From: Leptospira weilii serovar Ranarum str. ICFT
GTDB taxonomy: Bacteria > Spirochaetota > Leptospiria > Leptospirales > Leptospiraceae
DNA length: 64,000 bases
NCBI RefSeq assembly: GCF_000332415.1
Contig: NZ_AOHC02000041.1
Location: 1-64,000, forward strand
Direction of reading: 5' to 3'
The notes beneath the pieces were generated by a model. That model was not told the DNA's origin. It ran no database searches and saw nothing but the letters and a program-made list of their open reading frames with translations. The position numbers were made by a program, and so were the translations under genes. This document shows positions 1-27,845 of this stretch, piece by piece (position 1 is the stretch's first letter; each line of letters starts with the position of its first letter).

Positions 1-106
1 ACACCTAGTATAACTAAAAGCGGCAAGAACGGAAGTCGTTCGGGCGCAGGTCGAACGGTTTCGAGTTTTTTACGCGAACTACTTTCATCTGGAAGAAACG
101 ATTCCG

Positions 107-1365
<1,259 letters not shown>

Positions 1366-1376
1366 TCGGAGAATTC

Positions 1377-1811
1377 ATGAGGCGAGATAATTTAAGGATT
1401 TTATTTTTTATTTTTGGAATATTCTTTTTTTTGAATTTATTTTTTTGTAAAAAAATTTCCGTATCGCAAGGGATTCAAGACGATCTATGGAGGGAAGAAT
1501 CTTCCGAACTGGTTTCCGCGTATTGCCGGAAGTTAGCGACTTGCGCGGAAGGATCTTTCTCGGATTTGAAGGATTCTTCCAAAACTTTGGTTCTGGAAAG
1601 GTTGAACCCCGCTCATTGCGCCGAAAAGTTTCGTAAGTCGAACTCGTACTTACTTGTAAACGAAAATCCGGAAGTTATCAAAAGGGCAGTCAGAGGTTGT
1701 TTCCAAGCAGTGATCGACGAAAACTGTGAAAAAATTCAAAAAGGCGTTTTAAAACTTTCCGAGGACTGCAATCGACTTCAGGCCATTCAATCCAAACAAC
1801 ATCGAAATTGA
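1377..1811 (+). CDS. Small Cys-rich lipoprotein
   Basis: A 144-residue predicted lipoprotein. A strongly hydrophobic leader ends in a spirochaete-type lipobox (LNLFFC, with lysines after the cysteine). The mature part is helical with spaced cysteines (YC, TC, HC, GC, NC, DC), a pattern seen in small leptospiral lipoprotein families. ATG 1377 is chosen over the TTG at 1362 because GGAG lies just upstream at 1368-1371. It follows the MotB-like gene by 11 bases, so it is likely the last gene of that operon. Function unknown. It resembles in style, but not obviously in sequence, the lipoprotein at 50508. Confidence 0.7.
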   Translation: MRRDNLRILFFIFGIFFFLNLFFCKKISVSQGIQDDLWREESSELVSAYCRKLATCAEGSFSDLKDSSKTLVLERLNPAHCAEKFRKSNSYLLVNENPEVIKRAVRGCFQAVIDENCEKIQKGVLKLSEDCNRLQAIQSKQHRN

Positions 1812-2001
1812 ATATGTTGCCGGTCTGAAAAGACTCAATCGATACGATAAAAGAATTCTGAAAATTTTAAAATTGGGAGGCAAACTTGCGTCCTTAAGTC
1901 AACGTGAGTTCGGCGGTTGAAAATCTGGGCGAATCGCCCGCATGCAAACTAATCATCCCTTTAAAAGTAAGTACCTAAATGCCGCCTGTCTCCAATAACT
2001 T
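1812..2001. other. Intergenic stretch with repeat end
   Basis: No convincing gene is seen between the lipoprotein and the broken minus-strand ORF. It contains one end of a dispersed repeat (separate entry at 1901-1945). Confidence 0.5.
1901..1945 (-). repeat. End fragment of AACGTGAGTTCG repeat family
   Basis: The sequence starts AACGTGAGTTCGG and continues as the reverse complement of the right end of the elements at 33252-33351 and 60091-60218 (shared core GATTCGCCCAGATTTTCAAC). A short palindrome GGGCGA-T-TCGCCC sits inside. The other half of the element is not recognisable here, so this is probably a decayed copy. Confidence 0.6.
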
Positions 2002-2593
<592 letters not shown>

Positions 2594-2673
2594 TCCCTAA
2601 GGGTCGTTCGATAAGGCGCGTTGTGGGGGCCGAGCTTTTGACGGAGGATTGTCGTACTTCCGACAGAAAAAAT

Positions 2674-3860
2674 TCATTTCTTGAAGTTCAAAATTTTCTC
2701 CAAACCGGATTCGAACGTTTCCGTTGGCGTCAAAAGACTCAAAACGAGTCTTCCCGTGTTTTTTTCGTCGGGAAAACCGAACATTTCTCCGGGATGAGAA
2801 TAAACTTTTCCTTGTTTTAATAAGCGAAGTGAGAATTCCTCTTCCGGAAAAAAAATCTCACTTTCTAAAACGCAGTACCAACCTGCGTTCGGAAAGTCGC
2901 ATCGAATCGTTTGTGAAACGGTCGAGACGTTTAGCGTTCGTTTTAAAAAAGAAAGATTTCTTTGAATCCGTTTTATGATTTGGGATTGGATTAAATTCTT
3001 CCATTGCAAAAGATCGGGAAGTACGTTTTGAACCGGAGTATTTACCGAAAGATACGTATCGGATATAAGTTCCAAATATTCCTTCGCCTTTTGTTTCCAA
3101 AACTTCGGCCCGCTGAGTAAAATCCAAGAAAGTTTCATTCCAGGAAGGCCGAGCATTTTGGACAATCCGTTTACGCTGATAACCGGTATCTCCGAATCGA
3201 TCAATGTCTTATGAGATTCTTCTCCGTATACGTAGTCGGAAAAAACTTCGTCTATGATCAACGGTAAATTATGATTTTTTAAAGTGTTTTTTAAGGAGTT
3301 AAAATCGAATTCGTTTAAGACGGAGCCCGTGGGATTGTTCGGACTGACGACCAAGAGAAGTTTACATTTTTCTAAATCCTTCGGGTTCAGATCCGATTCC
3401 TTTAATTTCCAACCGTTTTTCTTTTTCGTAAAATAAGAAACGGTTTGTAGTCCTTCCATCACGGAAAGAAATTCAAACAGAGGATAACCGGGCGCGGGAA
3501 TCAAAATCGAATCGCCCGGATCGCAAAACAATTTAAACAAATACGAATATGCTTCCGAAGAAGAGGAAGTTAAAAATAAATCGTCCGGATCGATTTCCAA
3601 TCCTTTTGAGCCGTAATATTCCTGAATTTTTTTTCGAGCTTCTAAATTCCCGCGAGGATTGGGATGATAGGTAATGAGATCCGCAGTTCCAAAGCCGTGT
3701 CGGATCGCTTCCACCGGATATTGAAAACCCGCTTGTGTCGGGTTGGAAATCGTGAGGTCGTAATAGGGAATTCGGTTTTTCTTATATTCGGATAATATTT
3801 TTGCGAATTCGTTTTCCCCTTCTTGAAACGAAAAGCGCGAACTGAAAGAAAACGTTTCTT

Positions 3861-3864
<4 letters not shown>
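2674..3864 (-). CDS. PLP-dependent aminotransferase, class I/II
   Basis: A 396-residue fold-type I aminotransferase that would move an amino group between an amino acid and a 2-oxo acid in the cytoplasm. Visible family signatures are the YHPNPRGNLEARKKI region (about 66-80), the cofactor-stacking region around 100-130, SPNNPTG at 174-180, IIDEVF with Asp205, and the Schiff-base lysine in NGLSKMLGLPG (Lys236). Length is usual for the family. The start overlaps the stop of the DUF2905 gene by an ATGA. Substrate cannot be told from sequence; aspartate/alanine-type enzymes are the closest general class. Confidence 0.88.
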
Positions 3865-4100
<236 letters not shown>

Positions 4101-4389
4101 GGATAATTTCGATCTTAACGATTTTTATTTTCGAGTCAAGGAGCAATCGGGCTTATTAAACTCGTTCGGATAAATTCAATTTTACTGATGTTTCCATGGA
4201 TGATTTCAAACATTCTTACTTTTAAAAACGGTAAAATAATTTTAGTTAAAAGATCCGTAGTCATTCGGGTATTTAAGCGACTTTGATTCTAACTTTCCGT
4301 TTTCATCAACGAACCAAATGTTGTCTTCGAGTAAATCAAACCCGAAAATTCCGAATACGAAGGAAGAACAAAAACTAAAAGTAATTTTT

Positions 4390-5946
4390 TCATTCCGAAT
4401 CTTCGAGAATGAATTTTGCGGCTTGTTTGCTGAAAGCCATGATCGTATAACTCGGATCCACCGAAACTCCCGTAGGAAATACGCTGGAATCGGAAACGTA
4501 TAAATTTTTCAATCCGTGAACCCTGTGTTTCCAATCCACGACGGATCGGGAAGGATCTTGACCCATTCTACATCCGCCTGCGGGGTGAGGAGCGGCCATC
4601 ATCATCGAAGCGGGACTGAGTTCAAGTCGATCAATCTTATCCATTTCTTTTTCGGAAAGTATTTTTGTTCGTTTCAGATCCGGTAAAAGAATCCACTTGG
4701 CTCCGGCTTTAAAATTCAATCGAACCTGTTTACGGATACAATCTTTCAAAAACTCTTTCGTCAACTTTCCGAAGTTATACGTCACCGTACGTTTGCCGAA
4801 GGAGCTTATCGAAATGTTTCCGAGTTCGGAAGGAACGTCGTCGATCCACCCGATCGTTCCGCCGACGTGCGGAAGTTGTTTCATGATTTCCCTATGTTCA
4901 ACTCCGAAGCCGGGGATCAAAGCCGCGAGGCTTCCGGGTTGAAGTTGGTTTGCCATGATTAAAAATCCGCCTTCGATATAAGTTCCGTCCGCTTTAAAAC
5001 GGGCCAAACGAAATTCTTCGACCCCGAATGCGGAGGGGATATTTCTCCACTGAACGATCGGTTCGTCGTAGAACGCGTGTACGAACGGAGACGGATTGAT
5101 TGCGAGATGTTCTCCGAGAGCGGGAAGTTTTTTCTTCCATCCGTTTCTCAGTAAGAATGTGGAACTTCCGAATCCACCCGCCGCGATCGCAAAAACGGGC
5201 GCCTCAAATTTTAAAGTAATTCCGGATTCTTTTCCGGAAGGACGATCGATCATGGCCGCTTCTAAAAATTCCACCTTGTCGCCTTTGAGTTCCAAACGAA
5301 TCGCTTTGCAATCCGCATAGATGTCCGTTCCTAAGGCCATCGCTCTTGGAATATGCGTAATCAATTGACTTTGTTTGGCTCCGTACATACAGCCCTGCAT
5401 ACAATGACCGGACTTCTGACAGTTCTTTCTCGCTTGTGGAACCGGATTGCCTTCCCAACCGAGAGACTTGCAAGCCTTCCTCACAAGCTGGTTCATTTTA
5501 TTATAATATTCTTCTTTAGCGGGATGAACGTTTAACGTTTCATCCAATTCTTTCCAATGAGGATTTAGGTCTTCGGGAGAATGACCGTGAACTCCGTACT
5601 CTTCTTTCCAAAAGTCGAGTCTGTCGTCCGGAGTTCTGTAACTATCGGCCCAATAATGAACCGAAGCGCCGCCTACGTTCTTGCCATAGACGAGATTGAT
5701 CGTTCCGGTTGCATCCGTAGCCATGTTTCTTTCCGCTGAAACTTTTCCGGCCATATTGAGTTCGCGATTGTCGAAGGTTCCGGTATGATAGTAACCGCCT
5801 TCTTCGATCATCACCACCTTCTTGCCGTTTTTGGAAAGTTCGTAAGCAAGCGTTGCACCGCCGCACCCGGTTCCTACGATGACTACGTCCGCTTTAACGG
5901 TTCTGGAATTTCCTAGGTTTTTCCATTCGTAAACGCGCCCGCTCAT
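4390..5946 (-). CDS. GMC-family FAD oxidoreductase
   Basis: A 518-residue flavoprotein of the glucose-methanol-choline family, oxidising an alcohol-type substrate. The N-terminal Rossmann motif is VGTGCGGATLAYEL (glycines 25-30), followed by an acidic ribose-binding end (MIEEGG). The family C-terminal signature PHPAGGCRMG (catalytic-type His454) and the closing VDPSYTIMA are present. The second residue of the usual His/Asn pair position reads Asp (497) instead of Asn, if the alignment by eye is right. A Cys-rich stretch with HCMQGC and YGAKQS near residue 182 is seen in related dehydrogenases. It overlaps the small Tat-signal gene by four bases, so the two probably form one enzyme. Confidence 0.88.
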   Translation of the reverse strand: MSGRVYEWKNLGNSRTVKADVVIVGTGCGGATLAYELSKNGKKVVMIEEGGYYHTGTFDNRELNMAGKVSAERNMATDATGTINLVYGKNVGGASVHYWADSYRTPDDRLDFWKEEYGVHGHSPEDLNPHWKELDETLNVHPAKEEYYNKMNQLVRKACKSLGWEGNPVPQARKNCQKSGHCMQGCMYGAKQSQLITHIPRAMALGTDIYADCKAIRLELKGDKVEFLEAAMIDRPSGKESGITLKFEAPVFAIAAGGFGSSTFLLRNGWKKKLPALGEHLAINPSPFVHAFYDEPIVQWRNIPSAFGVEEFRLARFKADGTYIEGGFLIMANQLQPGSLAALIPGFGVEHREIMKQLPHVGGTIGWIDDVPSELGNISISSFGKRTVTYNFGKLTKEFLKDCIRKQVRLNFKAGAKWILLPDLKRTKILSEKEMDKIDRLELSPASMMMAAPHPAGGCRMGQDPSRSVVDWKHRVHGLKNLYVSDSSVFPTGVSVDPSYTIMAFSKQAAKFILEDSE

Positions 5947-6512
5947 GACTCCCCCAGGATTTTCTTATAATAGATTCTGGATTCGCTTAACTTTTCGGGA
6001 GGATTTCCAAAAGGTCCGTCATACGAAATCGCCTTGAAGGAAGATTCGTGTCCGTAGTAAACCAAAAAGATCGGTAGTTTAAGATTTACTAATGCAGCTC
6101 GAATCGTGTCGGACTCGGTGGATTCCTGAACGTGTAGAAATTTTTTTCGATCCTCTTCGCCTAACTTGGAAAAACGACTCCAATAACCCGTAACTAAAGG
6201 AAGATATTCCAAAATTAGAATGAGGGATTTGAAATCGTCGGAGATATCGGGGTCCACAAAGAAAAACTCTTCGTCCAATCTGCGTATTACTTCCGCTTTT
6301 TCAAGATCCGGAAAACCGGGTTCTTGGGGTAAAAGGCTTTGAGAGTAAGCCGATAAGAATTCAACTTCGGATGTGGAAAAGAATAAGGTTTTGGCGACGG
6401 ATCGGTTTTTAGCTCGGCTCAAAAAGAATGCGCCGATACCGATACTCAACAATCCTCCAAGGCCGAAACCGAATAACTTTCGTCTGGATATTTTTTCCGT
6501 CCATAAGCTCAT
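5943..6512 (-). CDS. Tat-signal small subunit of GMC dehydrogenase (putative)
   Basis: A 189-residue protein beginning with a twin-arginine leader (SRRKLFGFGLGG followed by a hydrophobic stretch), so exported folded, possibly carrying the GMC subunit across with it. The body resembles small gamma-type subunits of membrane-bound GMC dehydrogenases (gluconate 2-dehydrogenase subunit 3-like) in size, order and Tat signal, though similarity is weak. ATG 6512 is chosen over an upstream TTG at 6575 because a good promoter (TTGACA, 16 bases, GATACT) lies inside that extension and the Tat leader begins right after 6512. It is first in a two-gene operon with the GMC gene. Confidence 0.68.
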   Translation of the reverse strand: MSLWTEKISRRKLFGFGLGGLLSIGIGAFFLSRAKNRSVAKTLFFSTSEVEFLSAYSQSLLPQEPGFPDLEKAEVIRRLDEEFFFVDPDISDDFKSLILILEYLPLVTGYWSRFSKLGEEDRKKFLHVQESTESDTIRAALVNLKLPIFLVYYGHESSFKAISYDGPFGNPPEKLSESRIYYKKILGES

Positions 6513-6522
6513 AACTTCGGTG

Positions 6523-6550
6523 AGTATCCTTAGATCGGAACGGATGTCAA
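6523..6550 (-). promoter_or_regulatory. Promoter for the Tat/GMC operon
   Basis: On the minus strand, a perfect -35 box TTGACA (6550-6545) is followed after 16 bases by GATACT (6528-6523). The expected transcript start is only a few bases before ATG 6512, giving a nearly leaderless message. This also rules against the longer ORF start at 6575. Confidence 0.5.
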
Positions 6551-6598
6551 TTCTGAAAAGAGGTTGACGAAACAATCGTCCAACCGACTTTATAAAAC

Positions 6599-6832
6599 AT
6601 GGCCGATAAAAACGATAAAGTCAAACAGAACGCGCCTGGAAAATACTATATCGATAATAGCTGCGTTCCTTGTAACGACTGTATGGAAGAAGCGCCTATG
6701 CTTCTGAAATATACGGACGACGAATCCAAAGTTTACTTTCATAGACAACCTGCTACTCCGGAAGAAGAAATCGCGGCAAAAAAAGCGATGGAGATTTGTC
6801 CTATCGAAGCCCTCGGAAACGACGGAGAATAA
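6599..6832 (+). CDS. Small 4Fe-4S ferredoxin
   Basis: A 77-residue acidic ferredoxin. The first motif is CVPCNDCMEEAP (Cys22, Cys25, Cys28) and a distal CP pair lies at about residue 67 (EICPIEAL), giving the four ligands of a single [4Fe-4S] cluster. It is a soluble electron carrier. It is divergent from the Tat/GMC operon with 86 bases between, containing TATAAA immediately before the start codon. Proximity suggests, but does not show, that it takes electrons from a neighbouring redox enzyme. Confidence 0.85.
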   Translation: MADKNDKVKQNAPGKYYIDNSCVPCNDCMEEAPMLLKYTDDESKVYFHRQPATPEEEIAAKKAMEICPIEALGNDGE

Positions 6833-6987
6833 ATTTAAAAACTTGTAGGATTTTATTTTCAAGTTCGACAAGAATATTCATTTTTGATCTTTAAGAAAAT
6901 CTTCGATTTCCCTTCTTTTTATCCAAGGAAACTTTTCAACAACGGTTCTAAAAAACGACGTTTCGATATGTTGATTTATGAACATAA

Positions 6988-7918
<931 letters not shown>

Positions 7919-7967
7919 ATGCGATGCCGAAAAAACTCGAGACGTTTTGGGACAAACTCTAAGTATA

Positions 7968-8378
7968 ATGACTTTGAATAAACGTAATATGAACTTCTGG
8001 TTAGTCGATGATGATTCCATCTATATCATGATTGCAAAACGATTCTTGGAAAAGGACGGTAGAGTCACGGAACTACGCGATTTCCAGGACGGAGAATTGG
8101 CGCTTCAGCAGCTTCAAACATTGAGCTCCGATCGGGAACAACTTCCGGATGCGATCTTGCTGGATATCAATATGCCGTTTATGGACGGTTGGCAATTTTT
8201 AGACGAATTTAAAAAGATCCAAGGGGGACTCGCAAAAAAGGTCACAATTTTTATGGTAAGTTCTTCCGTCGATGAAAGGGACATCGTAAAAGCGAACTCT
8301 TTTCCGGAAGTTAGAGGTTATCTTTCCAAACCTCTCACTCAGGATCATATTCAAAAGCTTTATAGCGAACTAACGTAA
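7968..8378 (+). CDS. Single-domain response regulator
   Basis: A 136-residue CheY-like receiver with no output domain. Visible are the acidic pair WLVDDDSIY near the N-terminus, the phospho-aspartate in ILLDINMPFMDG, a Ser in MVSSSVDE at the Thr/Ser position and the conserved Lys in YLSKPL. It resembles small receivers that pair with PAS-containing kinases. The candidate partner just upstream is broken, so the regulator is either orphaned or served by another kinase. ATG 7968 was chosen; ATG 7989 is possible and would still keep the whole domain, and a TTG lies at 7947. Confidence 0.85.
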   Translation: MTLNKRNMNFWLVDDDSIYIMIAKRFLEKDGRVTELRDFQDGELALQQLQTLSSDREQLPDAILLDINMPFMDGWQFLDEFKKIQGGLAKKVTIFMVSSSVDERDIVKANSFPEVRGYLSKPLTQDHIQKLYSELT

Positions 8379-8384
8379 GGCGGT

Positions 8385-8412
8385 TTGTAAAAATTAAATT
8401 TAGTTTTTACAA
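8385..8412. terminator. AT-rich hairpin between converging genes
   Basis: A 9-bp inverted repeat, TTGTAAAAA and TTTTTACAA, spaced by 10 bases, lies between the response regulator end and the icd end. It could act as a bidirectional terminator, but the stem is weak. Confidence 0.4.
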
Positions 8413-8521
8413 TTGAATATAATATGTTCTTGCAATTTTCTGAATATTCAGAACCGGTTATAAAATTTCCGAAATGACGTAGCTTTCTTTTTTTAAATTC
8501 GATTTATTTTCCTATCTTTTC

Positions 8522-9988
<1,467 letters not shown>

Positions 9989-9997
9989 TCTCGTCTC

Positions 9998-10013
9998 CTA
10001 ATACTTCTATTAG
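9998..10013. promoter_or_regulatory. Perfect dyad in the icd leader
   Basis: CTAATA and TATTAG separated by four bases sit directly upstream of the icd ribosome-binding site on the minus strand. This could be an operator or a weak hairpin affecting translation; chance is also possible. Confidence 0.25.
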
Positions 10014-10075
10014 AATGAGAACGAAGAAAGAGGTCAATTCTCTTACATCTTAGGGAGAATCGAGTTGGAAGAAAA

Positions 10076-10132
10076 TGTAGGAACTCTTACAAAATCCTAA
10101 TGTCATTCCGGAAAAATGTGGAACTTACTGCA
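10076..10132. repeat. Two TGTGGGAACT-type short palindromes
   Basis: TGTAGGAACTCTTACA at 10076-10091 and TGTGGAACTTACTGCA at 10117-10132 match a palindromic intergenic motif that recurs at 43332, 43538, 55374, 59973 and 60010. The rest of the 10014-10357 gap shows nothing else I can name. Confidence 0.55.
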
Positions 10133-10357
10133 TTGCACGGGATGAAAAAGAAACTGAATTGGAACCAAAGAAAATTTAGGAATTTGTAATAGAAGACGGA
10201 TAAAAATTCGGGAAGGGATGTCAGGCAGAAAGAGAAGATTTGTAAGAATTCGTCTTTTGGAAAATCCGAAAATCTTGTTTGAAAAGACAGAGTTGCGAAA
10301 GGTTAAAATCGAAAACGACTCCTCATGAACGTAAGTTTCTTTATGCAGGAACGCAGA

Positions 10358-10563
<206 letters not shown>

Positions 10564-10684
10564 TCGTTTTATAACTGAATTTAGAAAATAATTAATAATT
10601 TCTTTCCAAAAAGTACAACTAAAAAATCGAATCATTTAAAAATATTTTAGACTGAAGTCGAAATTCATCGTCGTAGAAATTCTG

Positions 10685-10719
10685 AAAAAATACGAATGGG
10701 TCTAACGATTGTCAGACCC
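10685..10719 (-). terminator. Terminator after ndk
   Basis: On the minus strand, GGGTCT and AGACCC form a 6-bp stem with a 10-base loop (10719-10698), followed about eight bases on by a T run, starting ten bases past the ndk stop. This is likely the end of the argG-coaD-ndk transcript. Confidence 0.55.
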
Positions 10720-10728
10720 AAAACCGTT

Positions 10729-13389
<2,661 letters not shown>

Positions 13390-15780
13390 ATGAAATTTTT
13401 TAAGCGGTTAGGAGTTGACTTGAGGAGAAAGATACTCATTGGTATCTTTTTCTTTTCAATTTTATTTTTATTTTCTTGTAAGGACGGACAAGGATCCAGG
13501 ATAGAATCTTGGTTGGGAATTTTAAATCCGGTCAAACCGGATAACAAGGCGATCTCGGAGAGGGTATATACGTCTGACGGTTCGATTACACTTGCAAAGT
13601 TTAATTCGGATCTTGTTCCTTATGCTCGGAAACAGGCTCCTGAAGTTTTAAAAACGTATTTGCAATTACCTTTCAATTCAGAACCGGTTTTTTTGCGTTC
13701 GAATCATGTTGGTGATTATGATCACGATCGATTCCAACAGAAATACAAAGGAATTAAAGTTGAAAACGGAATTTATACGGTAATTTCAAAAGGGAACACG
13801 ATCGAATCGATGGTCGGGCAATTTTATCAAGTTCCGGAGGATTTAAGTTCTTCTCCTCGATTGTCTCAAGAAGAAGCGCTTTCCAATGCACTCAAACATT
13901 TTGGAGCTAAAAAATATATTTGGGAATCTCCGGAAAGAGAACAAGCTTTGAAAGCGAAAAGAAATGATCCGAAAGCAACTTATTTTCCAAAGGGGGAGCT
14001 TTTGGTTTATCAACATTCTGGAGGCAAACCAAATTCTAAAAAAGAATTTCGATTGGCATATAAGTTTGGGATTTCGGCGATCGAACCGTCTGCTTCCAAA
14101 TATATTTATGTGGATTCTAACTCCGGTGAGATTTTGTCGAGTAGAGACGCTAGAAGATACGAAGCGAATGGAGGTGATCCGACTCCGACAACTCCACAAC
14201 CCCTGCCGGATACGAATTACGGACTTTGTTTTCCGGATAAAACTCCTTGTATCAAACAGGGATTTGCATCGACTCGTTTTAGCGGAGTGAAACCGATTAC
14301 AACTTGGACTGCGGGGGAAGAGAATCATTATGAACTTAAGGATTATTCAAGAGGACACGGAATTGTTACGTATTCTTGGGAATTTGTACAAGACCCTTTC
14401 TTGGGAATTCAATTTTTGAATATTCCAATGATTGATACTAACAATAGTTGGATAACATCTGAATATCATGATGACTATAACCATGATGCTTTGTTGGATG
14501 CACATTGGGGAATTGAAATGACTTATGACTATTTCAAATCCATTCACAATCATTTGAGTTATGATGGAGATAATAGCAAAGTAGTGAATAACGTGCATTA
14601 CTTTGATATGTTTGCAGCCAATAACGCGTTTTGGGATCCTGTTACGGAAGAAATATATTATATATATTGTCCTCATAATAGTAGTATATGTAAGAGTTTT
14701 GATGTGGCTATTATTTTAGATCCAAGATTTGAAGATTTGACTTCTTTGGATGTTACCTCTCATGAATTTGGGCACGGTGTAAATGGGGACATTGCAGGTT
14801 TCAATTTTGATCCGGAGCCTGGTGCTCTCAATGAAGGATTCAGTGATATTTGGAACATTGGTGTGAATCATTTTGTGAACAAAACTCTAGGAATGCAAAA
14901 AAATATTTGGTTAATAGCGGATGAAACGGTTCCGGGAGGTGGAATGCGCTCCGCAGAAAATCCGAAATTGACTACGGTTCTCAATCCCGGACCAAATACG
15001 TACTATGGGGGTCTTTGGGACTTTGAAAACAACGAACCACATACGAACAGTCTTGTTTTGAGTCACTGGTTTTATATCCTTTCCACAGGAAAACAAGGGA
15101 TCAATGATCATTGGTGTGAGTATAAGGCGTCAGGAATCAGCATTGAAAAAGCGGAAAAAATCGCTTACGCGGCGCTCCATTATCTTTCTCCTACATCGGG
15201 CTATAAGTCTGCAAGAAGTGCTGCTGTTCTTGCAGCTAAATTTTTGTATGGGAAATTTTCTTCGGAAGTAAAAAATACAATCGATGCTTGGGATGCGGTA
15301 GGTGTTCCTGCGCAAACAAATTCTCGCGGAGGAGAGGGAATGATTAAACCGAGACATTTCATCACATCCGTTAAACTTTCAAGTCTGGAAAAAAATTCCG
15401 GAAATGATTGTGGATATAAGGATAACACTTATCTACACCCGAACGTTTGGAAAGGATTCACTTACAATATCGTGTTATCGAGCGAGGGTTCTTTAAGTAT
15501 TCCTTCTAGAACTCATCGCTGGAGAGTATGGATTGATTTCAATCGGGACGGTAGTTTTGATTCTTCGGAAATTGTAGTTCAGGATTCTGTTTACTCCTCG
15601 TATGGTGGAACACTACAAAAATCGATTTTGATCCCTACGAGCGCACTCACCGGAGATTTAAAAATGAGAGTTTCCATGAAAGCCGCTCTCGGTTCGGAAA
15701 CTTATCCGCGTGCCGACGAATCGTTCACTGAAGGAGAAGTGGAAGACTATACGATTACCGTTAGCCAATTCAGTCTTTAG
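13390..15780 (+). CDS. Thermolysin-like (M4) metalloprotease lipoprotein
   Basis: A 796-residue secreted protease. The leader ends in a lipobox (FLFSC), so it is a surface or periplasmic lipoprotein. A propeptide region of FTP/PepSY type covers about 60-260. The catalytic domain has HEFGH (His458, Glu459, His462), a third zinc ligand in NEGFSD (Glu482, exactly 20 residues after His462 as in thermolysin) and a proton-donor region NNEPHTNS. The C-terminus ends in a GEVEDY-containing domain (about 700-796). ATG 13390 is preferred over upstream codons because of the GGAGG site. Thermolysin-family proteins are known in pathogenic leptospires and implicated in cleaving host proteins; a role here is inference. 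Confidence 0.92.
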   Translation: MKFFKRLGVDLRRKILIGIFFFSILFLFSCKDGQGSRIESWLGILNPVKPDNKAISERVYTSDGSITLAKFNSDLVPYARKQAPEVLKTYLQLPFNSEPVFLRSNHVGDYDHDRFQQKYKGIKVENGIYTVISKGNTIESMVGQFYQVPEDLSSSPRLSQEEALSNALKHFGAKKYIWESPEREQALKAKRNDPKATYFPKGELLVYQHSGGKPNSKKEFRLAYKFGISAIEPSASKYIYVDSNSGEILSSRDARRYEANGGDPTPTTPQPLPDTNYGLCFPDKTPCIKQGFASTRFSGVKPITTWTAGEENHYELKDYSRGHGIVTYSWEFVQDPFLGIQFLNIPMIDTNNSWITSEYHDDYNHDALLDAHWGIEMTYDYFKSIHNHLSYDGDNSKVVNNVHYFDMFAANNAFWDPVTEEIYYIYCPHNSSICKSFDVAIILDPRFEDLTSLDVTSHEFGHGVNGDIAGFNFDPEPGALNEGFSDIWNIGVNHFVNKTLGMQKNIWLIADETVPGGGMRSAENPKLTTVLNPGPNTYYGGLWDFENNEPHTNSLVLSHWFYILSTGKQGINDHWCEYKASGISIEKAEKIAYAALHYLSPTSGYKSARSAAVLAAKFLYGKFSSEVKNTIDAWDAVGVPAQTNSRGGEGMIKPRHFITSVKLSSLEKNSGNDCGYKDNTYLHPNVWKGFTYNIVLSSEGSLSIPSRTHRWRVWIDFNRDGSFDSSEIVVQDSVYSSYGGTLQKSILIPTSALTGDLKMRVSMKAALGSETYPRADESFTEGEVEDYTITVSQFSL

Positions 15781-15802
15781 AATCTTAAACGGCGAAGAGT
15801 TT

Positions 15803-15826
15803 CTAAATCGGCTCAGCTGGGCCGAT

Positions 15827-15830
<4 letters not shown>
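15803..15830. terminator. Bidirectional hairpin between converging genes
   Basis: A perfect 10-bp stem, CTAAATCGGC and GCCGATTTAG, encloses an 8-base loop. It overlaps the last codon and the stop of the minus-strand DUF2779 gene and lies 23 bases after the protease stop. No U tract follows on either strand, so it may protect transcript ends rather than terminate. Confidence 0.5.
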
Positions 15831-20285
<4,455 letters not shown>

Positions 20286-20291
20286 ACAACG

Positions 20292-24170
<3,879 letters not shown>

Positions 24171-24174
<4 letters not shown>

Positions 24175-24784
24175 TCGTAGATAAAGAACAAGATTTTTCC
24201 GAAGTTAGAACCGAATTTCTTCAAAAAGTTTTTCAGTCTCCCGAAAACGCCTTTGATCTTTATCAAAAAACGGAAGGTTTCGGTTATTCCGAAATTTTAA
24301 GAACTCATTTTCTACTTTGGATTTTCGCTCCTGCGGTAAAACTCATTTCCAATTTCATTTTTTCCGTTCTTTCTTTCGTTCGATACGACGAAGGAGAATG
24401 GAATTTGTTCTCCGGAGTCGTTTTCTCTTTTGTGATGTATCCTGCGGTATTATTTTTAGTCGCTCAGTTCGACGTGTTTCGTATCTTTATGAAAAAAGCA
24501 GATCGAACTAAAGGGGAAACACTTCCTCCGGCGAATATTCTTTTGGTTTCGTTTATTCCATTCAGCGCGTCTTCCGTGTTTTGGATTTTACCTTCCCCGT
24601 TGCAGGCGGTTTTTATCACGATTTCGTTTTTTCTTTCCTGCGTTCTTTCCGTTCGAAATCTGAAAAAAAATCTGAACTGGAATGATAAGGAAATTCTAAT
24701 ATTCTTTTTGTCCGGCTCGGCGTATTTTTTGACGGGAATTTTATTTTTAACAATCGTCTACAATTTAATTAGGACCGTTCTCAA

Positions 24785-24788
<4 letters not shown>
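24171..24788 (+). CDS. Multi-pass membrane protein
   Basis: A 205-residue protein with about five hydrophobic segments (near 45-65, 80-97, 120-135, 140-155 and 180-200), in the style of Yip1-like or other small multi-pass proteins. No motif is recognised. It overlaps both neighbours by four bases (ATGA and TTGA), so it belongs to the operon and may be part of the ABC system. Confidence 0.72.
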
Positions 24789-27619
<2,831 letters not shown>

Positions 27620-27845
27620 AACTTATTTGTATCTTTGGTTTTTATACAGCGTCTTGATTGCTGCGTACATCATTAAAAATTTTTAGAGTTCTAACTATAA
27701 CCAAACCACAAGTTGAAAAAACAATTAGAATAAGCACGATCAGAAGCAGTAAGAAGTTCTGACAACCTATGAAAATGAAAGCAGAGTGTTTTAAATCTAA
27801 GCTACTCAACTTTTCCTTATCGGTCCTAATTCGTAACACGAAAAC

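Noticed and set aside
27642..27839. 65-codon minus-strand ORF with one hydrophobic segment
   Set aside because: GTG start without Shine-Dalgarno, only six bases from the divergent MORN gene; the hydrophobic run could be chance in AT-rich DNA. Not excluded, but not supported.
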